This document shows, one piece after another, positions 26,254 to 35,585 of a stretch of DNA of 64,000 bases. Location of the stretch: contig CAKPRA010000001.1 in the NCBI GenBank assembly GCA_934180065.1, forward strand, positions 1 through 64,000, given 5' to 3'. This DNA is from an uncultured Clostridia bacterium (GTDB lineage: Bacteria; Bacillota; Clostridia; TANB77; CAG-508). The notes beneath the pieces are model-generated. The model was not told the origin of the DNA, made no database searches, and saw only the letters and a program-made list of their open reading frames with translations. The first letter of the stretch is position 1. Each line of letters opens with the position of its first letter. Both the position numbers and the translations under genes were made by a program.

Positions 26254-28407
26254 TTATAATTCTAAATCATTATCAACATCATTATGTAATATATCATTAT
26301 GTTGAGTTTGAACTCTTTTTGCATGTTTCTCAACATTATCTTGATAACTATCACCTTTTGCTTTTCTTATATTTGTTATTTCATCTTTTCCTACTTTTGC
26401 ACTTCTATATAATACTTCTTCATAAACTGCAGCTTCTAATTCATCTTGTAAATCAGTCTTATCTACCTTTTTAGCATCTGTGCCTTGATCTTTTCCTGCA
26501 TTATATAATTGATGTTGTACTTGTGCACTTTTCTTAATTCTATCAAATAATTTTTCAAATGCATTTCTTTCTTGATTATTTATGATGACTTCTTCATATT
26601 CTTTTAAAGCTTCTTTTTTAATAAATTTATTTTGGCTACTAGTTAGCATTCTATTTCTTATATCATGTTTTTTCCATAATCTACCAGCAGCAAAGAATCT
26701 TGTAAATACATTACCAATTTTTAATCCCTTTAAAATACTTCTCTTCTCTGATCTTTTTAAAGAATCAATTTTCGCTAATACTGCAGTTTCATCAAAGCCT
26801 TTTTGTAAATAATAATCTCTATCATCATTTGTTAAGCTTTGAATATCCATTACTGGTTTTTGTTCCATAACTGGTTTTCCTGCACCATCTAAAACTGGAT
26901 TTCCTGTTGTAGGATCAACTTTAGGAACCTCTTCTGTACAAATTTCTTGTACATATACAGGTTTTCCTGTTGTAGGATCAACTTTAGGTTTACCATTTTC
27001 CATAACTTGTTCATATTCTACCTTATAGTATGGGTTTCCATCTCTATCAATCTTTGGTGTTCCATCAGAATTTAATACTGGTTCATATTTAGGCTTTTTT
27101 GTTATTTTTCCAGTTCCGTCATCAACATCCACATATACTGGTTTTTTTGTTGAACTATCTATTACTTGTATAAATTCTGTCATAACTGGATTTCCTTTAG
27201 TATCAATTACTGGATTTCCACCAATATCTAATAATTGCCTCTTAATTACTTTTGGCTGAGTTTTTGGTTTTGCCTTAGTAGAAGAAATTCTATCATAAAT
27301 TTCTTTATATTGCTCAACATTTTTATTCCTTAAATCAATTAATCTTTCTTCTCTTCTTATTGCTGATGCTATATCTACATTCATTGACTTTGAAGCATCT
27401 TCTAAATATTTATCTACTGATTGTCTTGATGATTTTAGTATTGCTGGATCCGTATTATCTGTATTTAATATTGCATCTTCTATTGTTGAATTAATTCCTA
27501 ATTCTGCCTTTTCTGCATCAGTTAATGTAGTAACTCTTTTAGCTAAATTTTTATATGTACTGTCTATTTCTGTTTCTACATTTGCTAGTTGAACAGTTAT
27601 ATTTGTTGTAGCCTTTGCTCTATTAGCATCTGTTTCCCAATCATCAAAAATATGTTTATCTACACCTTTAATGTCTAGCTTTTTTACACTATTAGCTAAA
27701 TATTTTAAATTATTTTCTGCTCTTTTAATTTGTTCATCTAATTTAGCTTGTTTATTTGGATCTGTTTCTGATGCACGACTAGTTTTTAGTGAATCTAATT
27801 GTGTAAATTGTTTTTTTGCAACTTCCAAACTTGTAATTGCTCTTTTACAATCTCCTATTATTGTTGAATAACTTTTTTGAGAGTAACTACCAGTTTTTAT
27901 TATAGAGTCTTTTCCTAATAATTTTTCGAAAACTTTTTCTCTATCTTTTTGACTTCTTTTTAGCTCTTCTATATAAGTTCTACTATCTTGATTTGCTTTA
28001 TCTGCATAATCTTTAAATTTATCTATAGAAAATCCTCTTTTAACTAATTCATTACTTAAATTTTGTTGATTAAACATTGAAGTTAAATATTTATTCATTT
28101 CTGCAATAAGTTTATCTCTATCTACATTTGTAGTTGTATGAGTATTTATATCATTTTGTACTCTAGTAAATATTTCTGTAGATATTTTTCCAATATCAGC
28201 TACCTCTCCTGTTGATAAAGTTATTGTATTTTTACCATTTGAATCTACATTTACAATTCCTGGTGTTACTAAAAAACTATTAATTTGATCCACCGCAAGT
28301 TTCACATCTGCATAATTCTCATTTTTTAAAGCATTTTCAATTTCTGTTAATAAACTCCCTAAATTTACATCTGTTAAATCTGATGCATTTAAACTTTTTA
28401 AATCCAT
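26254..28407 (-). CDS. Unknown coiled-coil protein with internal Pro/Asp repeat block (717 aa)
   Basis: I do not recognise this protein. The N-terminal module (LLTEIENALKNENYADVKLAVDQI) resembles that of the 1207-aa protein. Coiled coil spans about 120-380. Residues 390-520 are a tandem block of degenerate units of the form NPVxDxxGxPV; two carry the same VDPTTG(K/N)PV core with almost identical DNA (around 26890 and 26960), a sign of recent duplication. The C-terminal 190 residues are basic and helical, with a short hydrophobic patch near 555-575. No signal peptide is visible. Confidence 0.75.
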   Translation of the reverse strand: MDLKSLNASDLTDVNLGSLLTEIENALKNENYADVKLAVDQINSFLVTPGIVNVDSNGKNTITLSTGEVADIGKISTEIFTRVQNDINTHTTTNVDRDKLIAEMNKYLTSMFNQQNLSNELVKRGFSIDKFKDYADKANQDSRTYIEELKRSQKDREKVFEKLLGKDSIIKTGSYSQKSYSTIIGDCKRAITSLEVAKKQFTQLDSLKTSRASETDPNKQAKLDEQIKRAENNLKYLANSVKKLDIKGVDKHIFDDWETDANRAKATTNITVQLANVETEIDSTYKNLAKRVTTLTDAEKAELGINSTIEDAILNTDNTDPAILKSSRQSVDKYLEDASKSMNVDIASAIRREERLIDLRNKNVEQYKEIYDRISSTKAKPKTQPKVIKRQLLDIGGNPVIDTKGNPVMTEFIQVIDSSTKKPVYVDVDDGTGKITKKPKYEPVLNSDGTPKIDRDGNPYYKVEYEQVMENGKPKVDPTTGKPVYVQEICTEEVPKVDPTTGNPVLDGAGKPVMEQKPVMDIQSLTNDDRDYYLQKGFDETAVLAKIDSLKRSEKRSILKGLKIGNVFTRFFAAGRLWKKHDIRNRMLTSSQNKFIKKEALKEYEEVIINNQERNAFEKLFDRIKKSAQVQHQLYNAGKDQGTDAKKVDKTDLQDELEAAVYEEVLYRSAKVGKDEITNIRKAKGDSYQDNVEKHAKRVQTQHNDILHNDVDNDLEL

Positions 28408-28474
28408 AATTTATCGCAATTACCTATATAGTAATCGCATCCTCCTTCTTTTCATATTTTATTCTACAATTTTT

Positions 28475-28642
28475 TTATCTTTCTTTATAATTATTTTTGT
28501 AAGTAGCTAACATCAATGCTTTTAGTTTATCTACTTCAACTAAATATTTCGCTAATTGTTTTGGTGATGCGCCCTCAATAGATTCTTTATCTATTTTGGC
28601 TTGTAGTTCTTTTATTTTTTTAGTTATATCACTACTTTCCAT
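28475..28642 (-). CDS. Small helical protein, first gene of the alternating operon (55 aa)
   Basis: The ATG follows GGAAAGGTGG. The 55-residue product (starting MESSDITKKIKELQAKID, then EGASPKQLAKYLVEVDKLKALM) is a helical hairpin and a paralogue of the 50-aa product further down the operon. It is the first gene, 67 bp upstream of the 717-aa gene. A possible promoter on the minus strand (TTGCAA, 17 bp, TAAAAT) lies in the shared divergent region 28643-28848. Confidence 0.6.
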   Translation of the reverse strand: MESSDITKKIKELQAKIDKESIEGASPKQLAKYLVEVDKLKALMLATYKNNYKER

Positions 28643-28781
28643 TTTAATACCACCTTTCCTTAATAATATACATTATATATTATATTTTATCATTAATCTT
28701 TTTTATTTGCAATAGCAATTTACATAATTCGGCAAAAAATCGTACGCATTGAATAAATTTTCTGTATTTTTACATCAAATA

Positions 28782-28810
28782 TTGTTTTTTCCTACTTTTT
28801 ATGGTATAGT
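28782..28810 (+). promoter_or_regulatory. Promoter of the 368-aa acidic/aromatic-motif protein
   Basis: TTGTTT (28782-28787), 17 bp, TATAGT (28805-28810), 38 bp before a TTG start with a strong ribosome binding site. Confidence 0.65.
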
Positions 28811-28848
28811 ATTTTATACTTATATAATTAATTTTAGGAGGTAATATT

Positions 28849-29955
28849 TTGAAAAAAGATGTTTTCAGTGATTATTATGATTTCCTTGACGATGATTTTC
28901 AAAAATTATCAAAGAAAAAAAACAAGGCTACTTCTTCTACAATCAAAGTATCAACTATAAAAAAAGCTTTATCAAATGTAAAGAAACGTACAAAATCTTC
29001 AGTTCCCTCAAAAAATCAATATGAATATTATGATATAGATTTATTTGATTTTTCTTCTACTACATCAAAAATTGCAAATGTTCAAAAAAAAACAAAGCCC
29101 ACAAAACAAAAAAAACCCAGAAAATCTTCTAAATTTATAAAATTCCCACAAACACAAAAGTCACAAAAATCTTCGACAATGCAAAGTGCTTCAATTAGAA
29201 AAAATATAATAGATTATGATGATTTTGATTTTATAATAAATACATCAAGGAGTGTTACAAATAGTGTTTCTCAAAATACAAATATAAATTCAAGTAAATA
29301 TACAAATTCCCAATTACACGGTGGTAGAAAATTTCATATAGTAATTGATCAGAGTTCAGGAAATTACACCTTACTTGATAGTTATCTTAGCATAGTAGAT
29401 TCTATGGATTCAAATCCATTATTTAGTTTTTTTACTCAAAAATATAAATTACATAAATTTAAAAGACAACTAAAAAGGGATTTTAAATCATACATAAAAT
29501 CTTGTCATAAAAATAAACAAGTACCTGATTCTAAATTTAAAGATATGTATAAAAAAACTAAGTACTACTTGGCAATTTGCCCTGATGCAGATTATCAAAT
29601 ATTAGAACTTTTACGAAATAATGTTACAAAAATAAATCCTAATTACGCTAACTACCAAACAGCCTGTACAGAATATTTATATGAACTTGCTAAATATGAA
29701 GATGGTAACCCAGATAATATGCCTTTTGATATAAACTTTTGTTGTGATAAAATAAACAATAAACATTCTTATATATCTTATCAATTTAATCCATCACCTA
29801 ATCCTGTACAAACATTTAAAACATTATATAAGCAAAAAAATAATGTGCAATCAGAATGTCAATCAAATATTAGATATGATGCAATAGTTCCAAATACCAA
29901 ATTTTCTGATGTCCGTAAAGTTCGTACACCTATTACACATGATGATAGAAGTTAA
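28849..29955 (+). CDS. Unknown protein with three acidic/aromatic motifs (368 aa)
   Basis: I do not recognise this protein. It starts at TTG, six bases after TAGGAGGT. Its first 130 residues are Lys/Ser/Thr-rich, probably disordered, and carry three similar Tyr/Asp/Phe motifs about 55 residues apart: DYYDFLDDDF (8-17), EYYDIDLFDF (59-68) and IDYDDFDFI (121-129). Residues 155-330 look folded and helical, with a basic surface and several Cys (ICPDADY, CCDKIN). It is divergent from the coiled-coil operon across a 206-bp shared promoter region. The repeated motifs look like docking sites for a partner. Confidence 0.7.
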   Translation: MKKDVFSDYYDFLDDDFQKLSKKKNKATSSTIKVSTIKKALSNVKKRTKSSVPSKNQYEYYDIDLFDFSSTTSKIANVQKKTKPTKQKKPRKSSKFIKFPQTQKSQKSSTMQSASIRKNIIDYDDFDFIINTSRSVTNSVSQNTNINSSKYTNSQLHGGRKFHIVIDQSSGNYTLLDSYLSIVDSMDSNPLFSFFTQKYKLHKFKRQLKRDFKSYIKSCHKNKQVPDSKFKDMYKKTKYYLAICPDADYQILELLRNNVTKINPNYANYQTACTEYLYELAKYEDGNPDNMPFDINFCCDKINNKHSYISYQFNPSPNPVQTFKTLYKQKNNVQSECQSNIRYDAIVPNTKFSDVRKVRTPITHDDRS

Positions 29956-29956
29956 C

Positions 29957-30002
29957 TAAAAGTACAATTTCAATTTTAAATTAATTTGGAATTGTACTTT
30001 TA
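29957..30002. terminator. Bidirectional terminator
   Basis: A 13-bp perfect stem (29957-29969 with 29990-30002) with A/T ends lies between the 368-aa gene and the converging topB. Confidence 0.8.
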
Positions 30003-30040
30003 TCTCTCCTTTAGATAGACTTTGAAAAATGCCATAAATC

Positions 30041-32014
30041 TCATCTTCTTACAACTAACTTATTGATTTTTGCTTTTATATAACTTTCCAATTTTCCCAT
30101 AAACTCATCAGACTTGATTTCTTTTTTTGCTACCATATCTAACCCTTTCTCCCAACTAGCTGTTAATTTTGGATTTAACATATCAGGCATAGAGCCATTT
30201 ACAACATCATATATAGCCTCCCCCTTCTCTGTTGGTGTTATAATCTGAGTCTTACTATTAATTTTTATATATTTTATTCTTTCCAACTTTTCAATTATGC
30301 CACCTCTTGTTGCACTTGTTCCAATTCCAGCCCCCTTAATTTGCTCTCTTAGCTCTTCATCTTCTATCAATTTTCCAGCATTCTCCATAGCAAGAATTAT
30401 AGAACCAGAATTATATCTTGTAGGCGGTGATGTTTCAGCATTTTTAGTTTCAAAATTAACGACCTTAATTTCAGAATCTTTTTTTAATTTTGTTAAAATT
30501 TTCAAACTTTCTTCCTGAGAATCTTGTTTATTATCTTCATTTTGAACTCCATTATTTTTACCTTCATTAGATAAATCATTTTTCTCATCTTTCTTTGAAG
30601 ATTTAGCAATTTCCAAATATCCTTGTTTTATACAAACTTTTCCAGAAACAGAAAACTGCTCTTTTTCAATCTGAATAATAGCAGAAACTTTACTAAATTC
30701 TGCAGGTGGATAAAAGATTTGTATAAATCTCTTAACAATTACCTTATATATTTTTTTATCTAAATCAGGTAACTTATCATAATTTTCAAACCCCTGACCT
30801 GTGGGAACAATAGCATAATGGTCTGTTATCTTACTATCATCAACATATTTTGATTTAACAATATTAGTCGAATATTTTTCATCAACCATTTTTCTAATAT
30901 AACCTTGAACTTCCTCATCTTTATATCCTTTTGCCAACCCATTTAAATTTTTAGAAATAATCTTTGCAACAGCAGTTGACAATACTCTAGCATCTGTTCT
31001 AGGATATGTAACCAACTTTTTCTCATACAAATTTTGAATTATTTCTAATGTTTCATCAGGTTTTATTTTAAATTTCTTTGTACACTCATTTTGTATTTCG
31101 GCTAAGTTAAATAATAAAGGAGCATTTTCCTTTTGTTTTGACTTTTTAACCTCCTTAACAATAGCTTTTTTATCTTTTAAAGATAAAATAAATTTCTGAG
31201 CATCTTCAATTTTTTTAAACCCAGTATCATTATATAATTGTGGAGAATTAAACATTTTAGAATCCTCTGTTACTTTCCATTCAGCTTTAAATGTGCTCTC
31301 ATCCTCTCCAAATTCTCCAACAATCTTATAATATGGGACTTTAACAAAATTGTTTATTTCTCTTTCTCTTGAAACGACCATCCCCAAAACACAAGTCATA
31401 ACTCTTCCAACAGAAATAGAAACTTTTTCTTCATTTATTTTACCAGCAATTCGCTTTCCAAAAATAATTGATAATAACCTAGAAAAATTTATACCTATTA
31501 GATAATCCTCTTTTGCTCTTAAATAAGCAGCATCAGAAAGACTATCATATTCAGATAAATCTTTAGCCTCTTTAATTCCTCTTTTTATTTCATCTTCTGT
31601 TTGAGAATCAATCCACACTCTCTTCATTTTAGCAGAAGGATTTGGATTAGCCATCATAAAAACCAAACGCTGTATATATTCTCCTTCACGCCCAGAGTCA
31701 CCCGCATTATATATTTCTTCAACATCTTCTCTCTGTAGCAATTGTTGTACTACATTAAATTGATTTTGAACAGCAGGAATTATTTCATATTTCCACTTAT
31801 CTGGAATAAATGGTAATGTATCAAGTCTCCAAAACTTTAAATTCTCATCATACTTCTCCGGATATGACATTGTAACCAAATGACCAACACACCATGTAAT
31901 AATCCATTCATCAGACTCTATATATCCATTTTTCCTAATACCTTTTATATCTAAAACCTTCGCAAATTCCATTGCAACAGACGGTTTCTCCGTTATAATT
32001 AATTTTTTCGCCAA
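30041..32014 (-). CDS. topB: DNA topoisomerase III (type IA)
   Basis: It relaxes and decatenates negatively supercoiled DNA by single-strand passage. The Toprim domain starts LIITEKPSVA and has GDSGREGEYIQ (most cellular enzymes read DxDREGE, so this is the variant seen often in mobile-element TopBs). The active-site Tyr is Y337 in VTYPRTDARVLS. GIGTSATRGGIIEKL is also typical. There are no C-terminal zinc fingers; a Lys/Asn/Glu-rich insertion lies near 465-490. At 657 residues it is somewhat short. Either a chromosomal TopB or one recruited from an integrative element. Confidence 0.92.
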   Translation of the reverse strand: MAKKLIITEKPSVAMEFAKVLDIKGIRKNGYIESDEWIITWCVGHLVTMSYPEKYDENLKFWRLDTLPFIPDKWKYEIIPAVQNQFNVVQQLLQREDVEEIYNAGDSGREGEYIQRLVFMMANPNPSAKMKRVWIDSQTEDEIKRGIKEAKDLSEYDSLSDAAYLRAKEDYLIGINFSRLLSIIFGKRIAGKINEEKVSISVGRVMTCVLGMVVSREREINNFVKVPYYKIVGEFGEDESTFKAEWKVTEDSKMFNSPQLYNDTGFKKIEDAQKFILSLKDKKAIVKEVKKSKQKENAPLLFNLAEIQNECTKKFKIKPDETLEIIQNLYEKKLVTYPRTDARVLSTAVAKIISKNLNGLAKGYKDEEVQGYIRKMVDEKYSTNIVKSKYVDDSKITDHYAIVPTGQGFENYDKLPDLDKKIYKVIVKRFIQIFYPPAEFSKVSAIIQIEKEQFSVSGKVCIKQGYLEIAKSSKKDEKNDLSNEGKNNGVQNEDNKQDSQEESLKILTKLKKDSEIKVVNFETKNAETSPPTRYNSGSIILAMENAGKLIEDEELREQIKGAGIGTSATRGGIIEKLERIKYIKINSKTQIITPTEKGEAIYDVVNGSMPDMLNPKLTASWEKGLDMVAKKEIKSDEFMGKLESYIKAKINKLVVRR

Positions 32015-32128
32015 ATGTATCTCATCCTTTTTCTTTATATCTAAAAATTACTGAAATATATAATATTATAAAAAAAATTTTTTTTCAATAATTTTACATT
32101 CATATTTTACAAAATAAATAACCAACTA

Positions 32129-32289
32129 GTGTAATTATATTATATAAAAAAATGAAAAGTCGCGCAGTTTGGAAGCTTTTAGAAAAACATCTTAACTTCA
32201 CAAAACTAAAACGAGGGTACTACAACTTTCACACTACTTTGTACGGGCGACCAGCAAGACTCGAATTTTTTTATATAATATAATTACAC
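32129..32289. repeat. Structured element copy 1: conserved core within a 25-bp perfect inverted repeat
   Basis: The arms 32129-32153 and 32265-32289 (AT-rich, starting GTGTAATTATATTATAT) are perfectly complementary over 25 bp. Inside, AGTC and GACT extend the stem around a 100-base core with GCGCAGTTTGG, AGCTTTT, AAACTAAAACGAGGGTACTAC and GTACGGGCGACCAGCAAG. Related cores occur at 32321 and 42671 and, degenerate, at 42838. There is no ORF with a ribosome binding site. It is upstream of the clpE promoter, so it is not part of that leader. Either a structured RNA or an inserted palindromic element. Confidence 0.75.
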
Positions 32290-32502
32290 GGCCTCTTTAC
32301 TATATTTTTTAATTTATATTGATGAAAAGTCGCGCAGTTTGGGAGCTTTTGGCTAAACATCTTAACTCCACCAAACTAAAACAAGGGTACTACAGCTTTC
32401 ACACTACTTTGTACGAGCGACCAGTAAGACTCGAATTTTTTTATATAATATAATTACACGGCCTCCTTACTACATTTTTTAATTTATATTGATGAAAAGT
32501 CC
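32151..32502. repeat. 170-bp tandem duplication of the structured element
   Basis: Unit 1 (32151-32320) and unit 2 (32321-32490) are 170 bp each and over 90% identical by eye. Each has core, right arm and a spacer ending TTTAATTTATATTGAT. A third unit begins at 32491 (GATGAAAAGTC) and breaks off after about 11 bases. Unit 2 lacks a matching left arm, as expected if the duplication began inside copy 1. The rest of the 590-bp topB-clpE gap holds only the clpE promoter. Confidence 0.8.
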
Positions 32503-32539
32503 TTTCACACGGGTAACCGTATTATTCTAAAAAATTCCA

Positions 32540-32568
32540 TTGACTAACAAATATTTTTAATGTATTAT
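32540..32568 (+). promoter_or_regulatory. Promoter of clpE
   Basis: TTGACT (32540-32545), 17 bp, TATTAT (32563-32568), 36 bp before the clpE ATG. I see no clear CtsR or CIRCE operator around it. Confidence 0.7.
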
Positions 32569-32604
32569 ATTATATATTTAATAAGAAAAAAAAGGAGAAA
32601 AACT

Positions 32605-34899
32605 ATGTTATGTTCAGTTTGTAAAAAAAATGCAGCTGTAATATTTATAAATAAATCAAACGACCTTAGTAATATGGAAGGTTTATGTTATGAATGTGCA
32701 AAAAAGCAAGGAATCAATCCATTAGATGCATTAGCCAAACAAGCTAATTTATCTGACAGCGATCTTGAAAATATGTCAAAACAATTTGAATCAATGTTTA
32801 ATGACATATCAGAAAACTCAGATTTTTCAATAGATGATAATGATTTAGATAATTCAAATAATAGTCTAGGTTCCATTTTTTCAGGTTTATTTGGCAATTC
32901 TCAAAATTCAAATAGCGAATCAAATTCTGAAAATTCAGCATCCGGATCTACACAAAAAGTTAAAACAGAAAAAAAATCAAATAATAAAAAACATAAAGCT
33001 TTAGATAATTTTGGAACAAATTTAACAAATAAAGCAAAAAACAATCAATTAGATTTAGTTATTGGCAGAGATAAAGAGCTAGAAAGAGTTATTCAAATTT
33101 TAAATAGACGTTCAAAAAACAATCCATGTCTTATAGGAGAGCCTGGTGTTGGAAAAACTGCAATAGCTCAAGGTTTAGCAATAAAAATTGCAAATGGTAA
33201 TGTTCCTGCAAAATTATTAAATAAAGAAGTCTACCTTCTTGATATGACAGCAGTTATTGCAGGTACACAATTTAGAGGACAATTTGAATCAAGAATGAAA
33301 TCTATTATTGATGAATGTAAAAATTGCGGAAATATAATATTAGTAATTGACGAAATTCATAATATTATTGGTGCTGGAGATGCCGAGCATTCTATGAATG
33401 CAGCTGATATCTTAAAGCCATCATTATCTAACGGTGAAATTCAACTAATTGGAACAACCACACTTAAGGAATATAGAAAATATATTGAAAAAGACAATGC
33501 CTTAGAAAGAAGATTTCAAAAAGTACTTGTTGAAGAGCCATCTCCATCTGATGCAGTTAATATTTTAGAAGGTATAAAAAAATATTATGAAGATTTCCAC
33601 AAAGTAAAAATTTCTACAGATGTTATTAGACAAGCTGTTATCATGTCCGAAAAATATATTCATGACAGATTTTTGCCAGATAAAGCTATTGACGTTTTAG
33701 ATGAAGCCTGCTCAGAAATAAATTTAAAAAACAAAGATTTATATAAATTAGAAGTATTAAAAAATGAACTTACAGAAGTCCAATCCCAAAAAGAAGAAGC
33801 TGCACAAGCAGATTCTACCGAAGATTATCAAAAAGCTGCAGAATTGAAAATGAGAGAATGTAAATTATTAGAGCAAATTGATAATTTAAATAAAAAAATG
33901 AAAACTGTTTCTTTAACAGTTCAAGATATTGCAAATGTTATTGAACGTTGGACAAAAATCCCTGTAAGTAAAATTACTGAAGAAGAAACTCAAAAACTAT
34001 TAAATCTTGAAAATAATCTACATAAAAGAATCATTGGTCAAGATGAAGCAGTAAAAACTGTTTCAAGAGCAATTAGACGTAATAGAGCCGGGCTTCAATC
34101 AACAAAACGCCCACCTTCATTTATTTTTGTTGGACCAACAGGTGTTGGAAAAACTGAACTTGCAAAATCATTAGCATATGAAATGTTTGGTGATGAAAAC
34201 TCTATAATTCGTGTTGATATGTCCGAATATATGGAAAGCCATTCAACAGCTAAATTAATTGGCTCTCCTCCAGGTTATGTTGGATATGATGATGCTGGTC
34301 AATTAACTGAAAAAGTAAAAAGAAAACCTTATTCTATTATTTTATTTGATGAAATTGAAAAAGCACACTCTGATGTTTTTAATATTTTATTACAAGTATT
34401 AGATGACGGACGATTAACTGATGCACAAGGAAATACAATAAATTTTGAAAACACTATAATAATAATGACTTCAAATGTTGGCTCAAATGTAAATACAAAT
34501 TCAATTGGTTTTGGTCATGAATCAATTACAGATTATAGTAAACTTCAAGATAGTTTAAAAGAAACATTTAGACCGGAATTTTTAAACAGAGTTGACGAAA
34601 TTGTAACATTCAAATCTTTAACTCAACCTCAACTTCTTGAAATAATTAATTTGATGCTTAAGAAAACAGAAAAAGCTCTTAATGATAAAGATATATCCTT
34701 AATTATTTCTGAATCTGCAAAACAATATTTATTAACTGTTGGAACAGACATAAAATATGGTGCTAGACCATTAAGAAGAGCAATTCAAAGATATATTGAA
34801 GATGAATTATCAGAGCTAATCTTAAAATCAGAGCTAAAAAACGGCCAAACCATAAGCATTGATTGCTTAGATAACAAATTAGATTTTAATGTACAATAA
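32605..34899 (+). CDS. clpE: ClpE-type AAA+ unfoldase with N-terminal zinc finger
   Basis: A Hsp100 ATPase that would feed substrates to ClpP. The N-terminal zinc finger has C3, C6, C28 and C31, as in ClpE and McsA rather than the double Clp-N domain of ClpC. A Ser/Asn-rich linker follows, then AAA1 (Walker A GEPGVGKT, 178-185), a UVR-like coiled coil (DYQKAAELKMRECKLLEQI), AAA2 (Walker A GPTGVGKT, 510-517) and a C-terminal D2-small domain. At 764 residues it fits ClpE. I chose ATG 32605 because it has AAAGGAG; the earlier in-frame start at 32560 overlaps the promoter -10 region. Confidence 0.88.
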   Translation: MLCSVCKKNAAVIFINKSNDLSNMEGLCYECAKKQGINPLDALAKQANLSDSDLENMSKQFESMFNDISENSDFSIDDNDLDNSNNSLGSIFSGLFGNSQNSNSESNSENSASGSTQKVKTEKKSNNKKHKALDNFGTNLTNKAKNNQLDLVIGRDKELERVIQILNRRSKNNPCLIGEPGVGKTAIAQGLAIKIANGNVPAKLLNKEVYLLDMTAVIAGTQFRGQFESRMKSIIDECKNCGNIILVIDEIHNIIGAGDAEHSMNAADILKPSLSNGEIQLIGTTTLKEYRKYIEKDNALERRFQKVLVEEPSPSDAVNILEGIKKYYEDFHKVKISTDVIRQAVIMSEKYIHDRFLPDKAIDVLDEACSEINLKNKDLYKLEVLKNELTEVQSQKEEAAQADSTEDYQKAAELKMRECKLLEQIDNLNKKMKTVSLTVQDIANVIERWTKIPVSKITEEETQKLLNLENNLHKRIIGQDEAVKTVSRAIRRNRAGLQSTKRPPSFIFVGPTGVGKTELAKSLAYEMFGDENSIIRVDMSEYMESHSTAKLIGSPPGYVGYDDAGQLTEKVKRKPYSIILFDEIEKAHSDVFNILLQVLDDGRLTDAQGNTINFENTIIIMTSNVGSNVNTNSIGFGHESITDYSKLQDSLKETFRPEFLNRVDEIVTFKSLTQPQLLEIINLMLKKTEKALNDKDISLIISESAKQYLLTVGTDIKYGARPLRRAIQRYIEDELSELILKSELKNGQTISIDCLDNKLDFNVQ

Positions 34900-34919
34900 T
34901 TCAAATGGAGGTTATACAC

Positions 34920-35486
34920 ATGAAAAAAAACGTACCAAATATATTAACTATATCAAGATTTATTTTAATACCATTTATAATACTTGCTTTGATATATAAT
35001 AAATTTCTATTAGCTTTTATATTATTGACTATATCTGGATTAACAGATGTTCTTGATGGTTTTATTGCAAGAAAATTCAACTTAATAACAGACTTTGGAA
35101 AATTAATAGACCCATTAGCAGATAAAGCAACTCAAATTGCAATTTTGGTTGCATTAGCTTTAAAGCCTACTCCTGATGGTGGAACAATAATTCCAATATG
35201 GATATTATTTGTAATAGCAATAAAAGAATTCCTAATGGTAGCAGGAGCATCATTCCTATATGGAAAAGATACTGTTGTTTCTAGCAAATGGTATGGAAAA
35301 CTTACAACTGTGATATTTTACATTGCAATTGTTTCATCATTAGCAATAGCTTATTTTAACTTAAGTTTTAAATTTGACCAATATATTTATTATTTAGGTC
35401 TTGCTATGACAGTATTCTCTTTAGTAATGTATTTTCATTCATTTTATGCTGATGGATATTTAAAAAATATAAATAAAACAAAATAG
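34920..35486 (+). CDS. pgsA: CDP-diacylglycerol-glycerol-3-phosphate 3-phosphatidyltransferase
   Basis: It makes phosphatidylglycerol phosphate from CDP-diacylglycerol. The CDP-alcohol phosphotransferase signature is DGFIARKFNLITDFGKLIDPLAD (DGxxAR..G..D..D) in the first 75 residues. About five to six transmembrane helices; 188 residues is the usual size. The start at 34920 follows TGGAGGT. It lies 20 bp after clpE and is probably co-transcribed. Confidence 0.9.
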   Translation: MKKNVPNILTISRFILIPFIILALIYNKFLLAFILLTISGLTDVLDGFIARKFNLITDFGKLIDPLADKATQIAILVALALKPTPDGGTIIPIWILFVIAIKEFLMVAGASFLYGKDTVVSSKWYGKLTTVIFYIAIVSSLAIAYFNLSFKFDQYIYYLGLAMTVFSLVMYFHSFYADGYLKNINKTK

Positions 35487-35521
35487 AGTTATGTACTAAA
35501 AATTTATAATAAAATTTAATA

Positions 35522-35551
35522 AAGTGTGTCATTTTTAATAATGGCACACTT
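35522..35551 (+). terminator. Terminator after pgsA
   Basis: AAGTGTGTCATT pairs with AATGGCACACTT (one G-U) and is followed by an A-rich stretch; the upstream A/T context suggests it could also stop the converging minus-strand gene. Confidence 0.6.
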
Positions 35552-35585
35552 AAAAAATATCTAACTAAAATATTACCTCTCTATT

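Noticed and set aside
32151..32502. CRISPR array
   Set aside because: The repeat unit is 170 bp with no short constant repeat and variable spacers, and there are no cas genes.
32321..32604. Riboswitch in the clpE leader
   Set aside because: The clpE promoter lies downstream of the structured repeats, leaving a leader of only about 30 bases.
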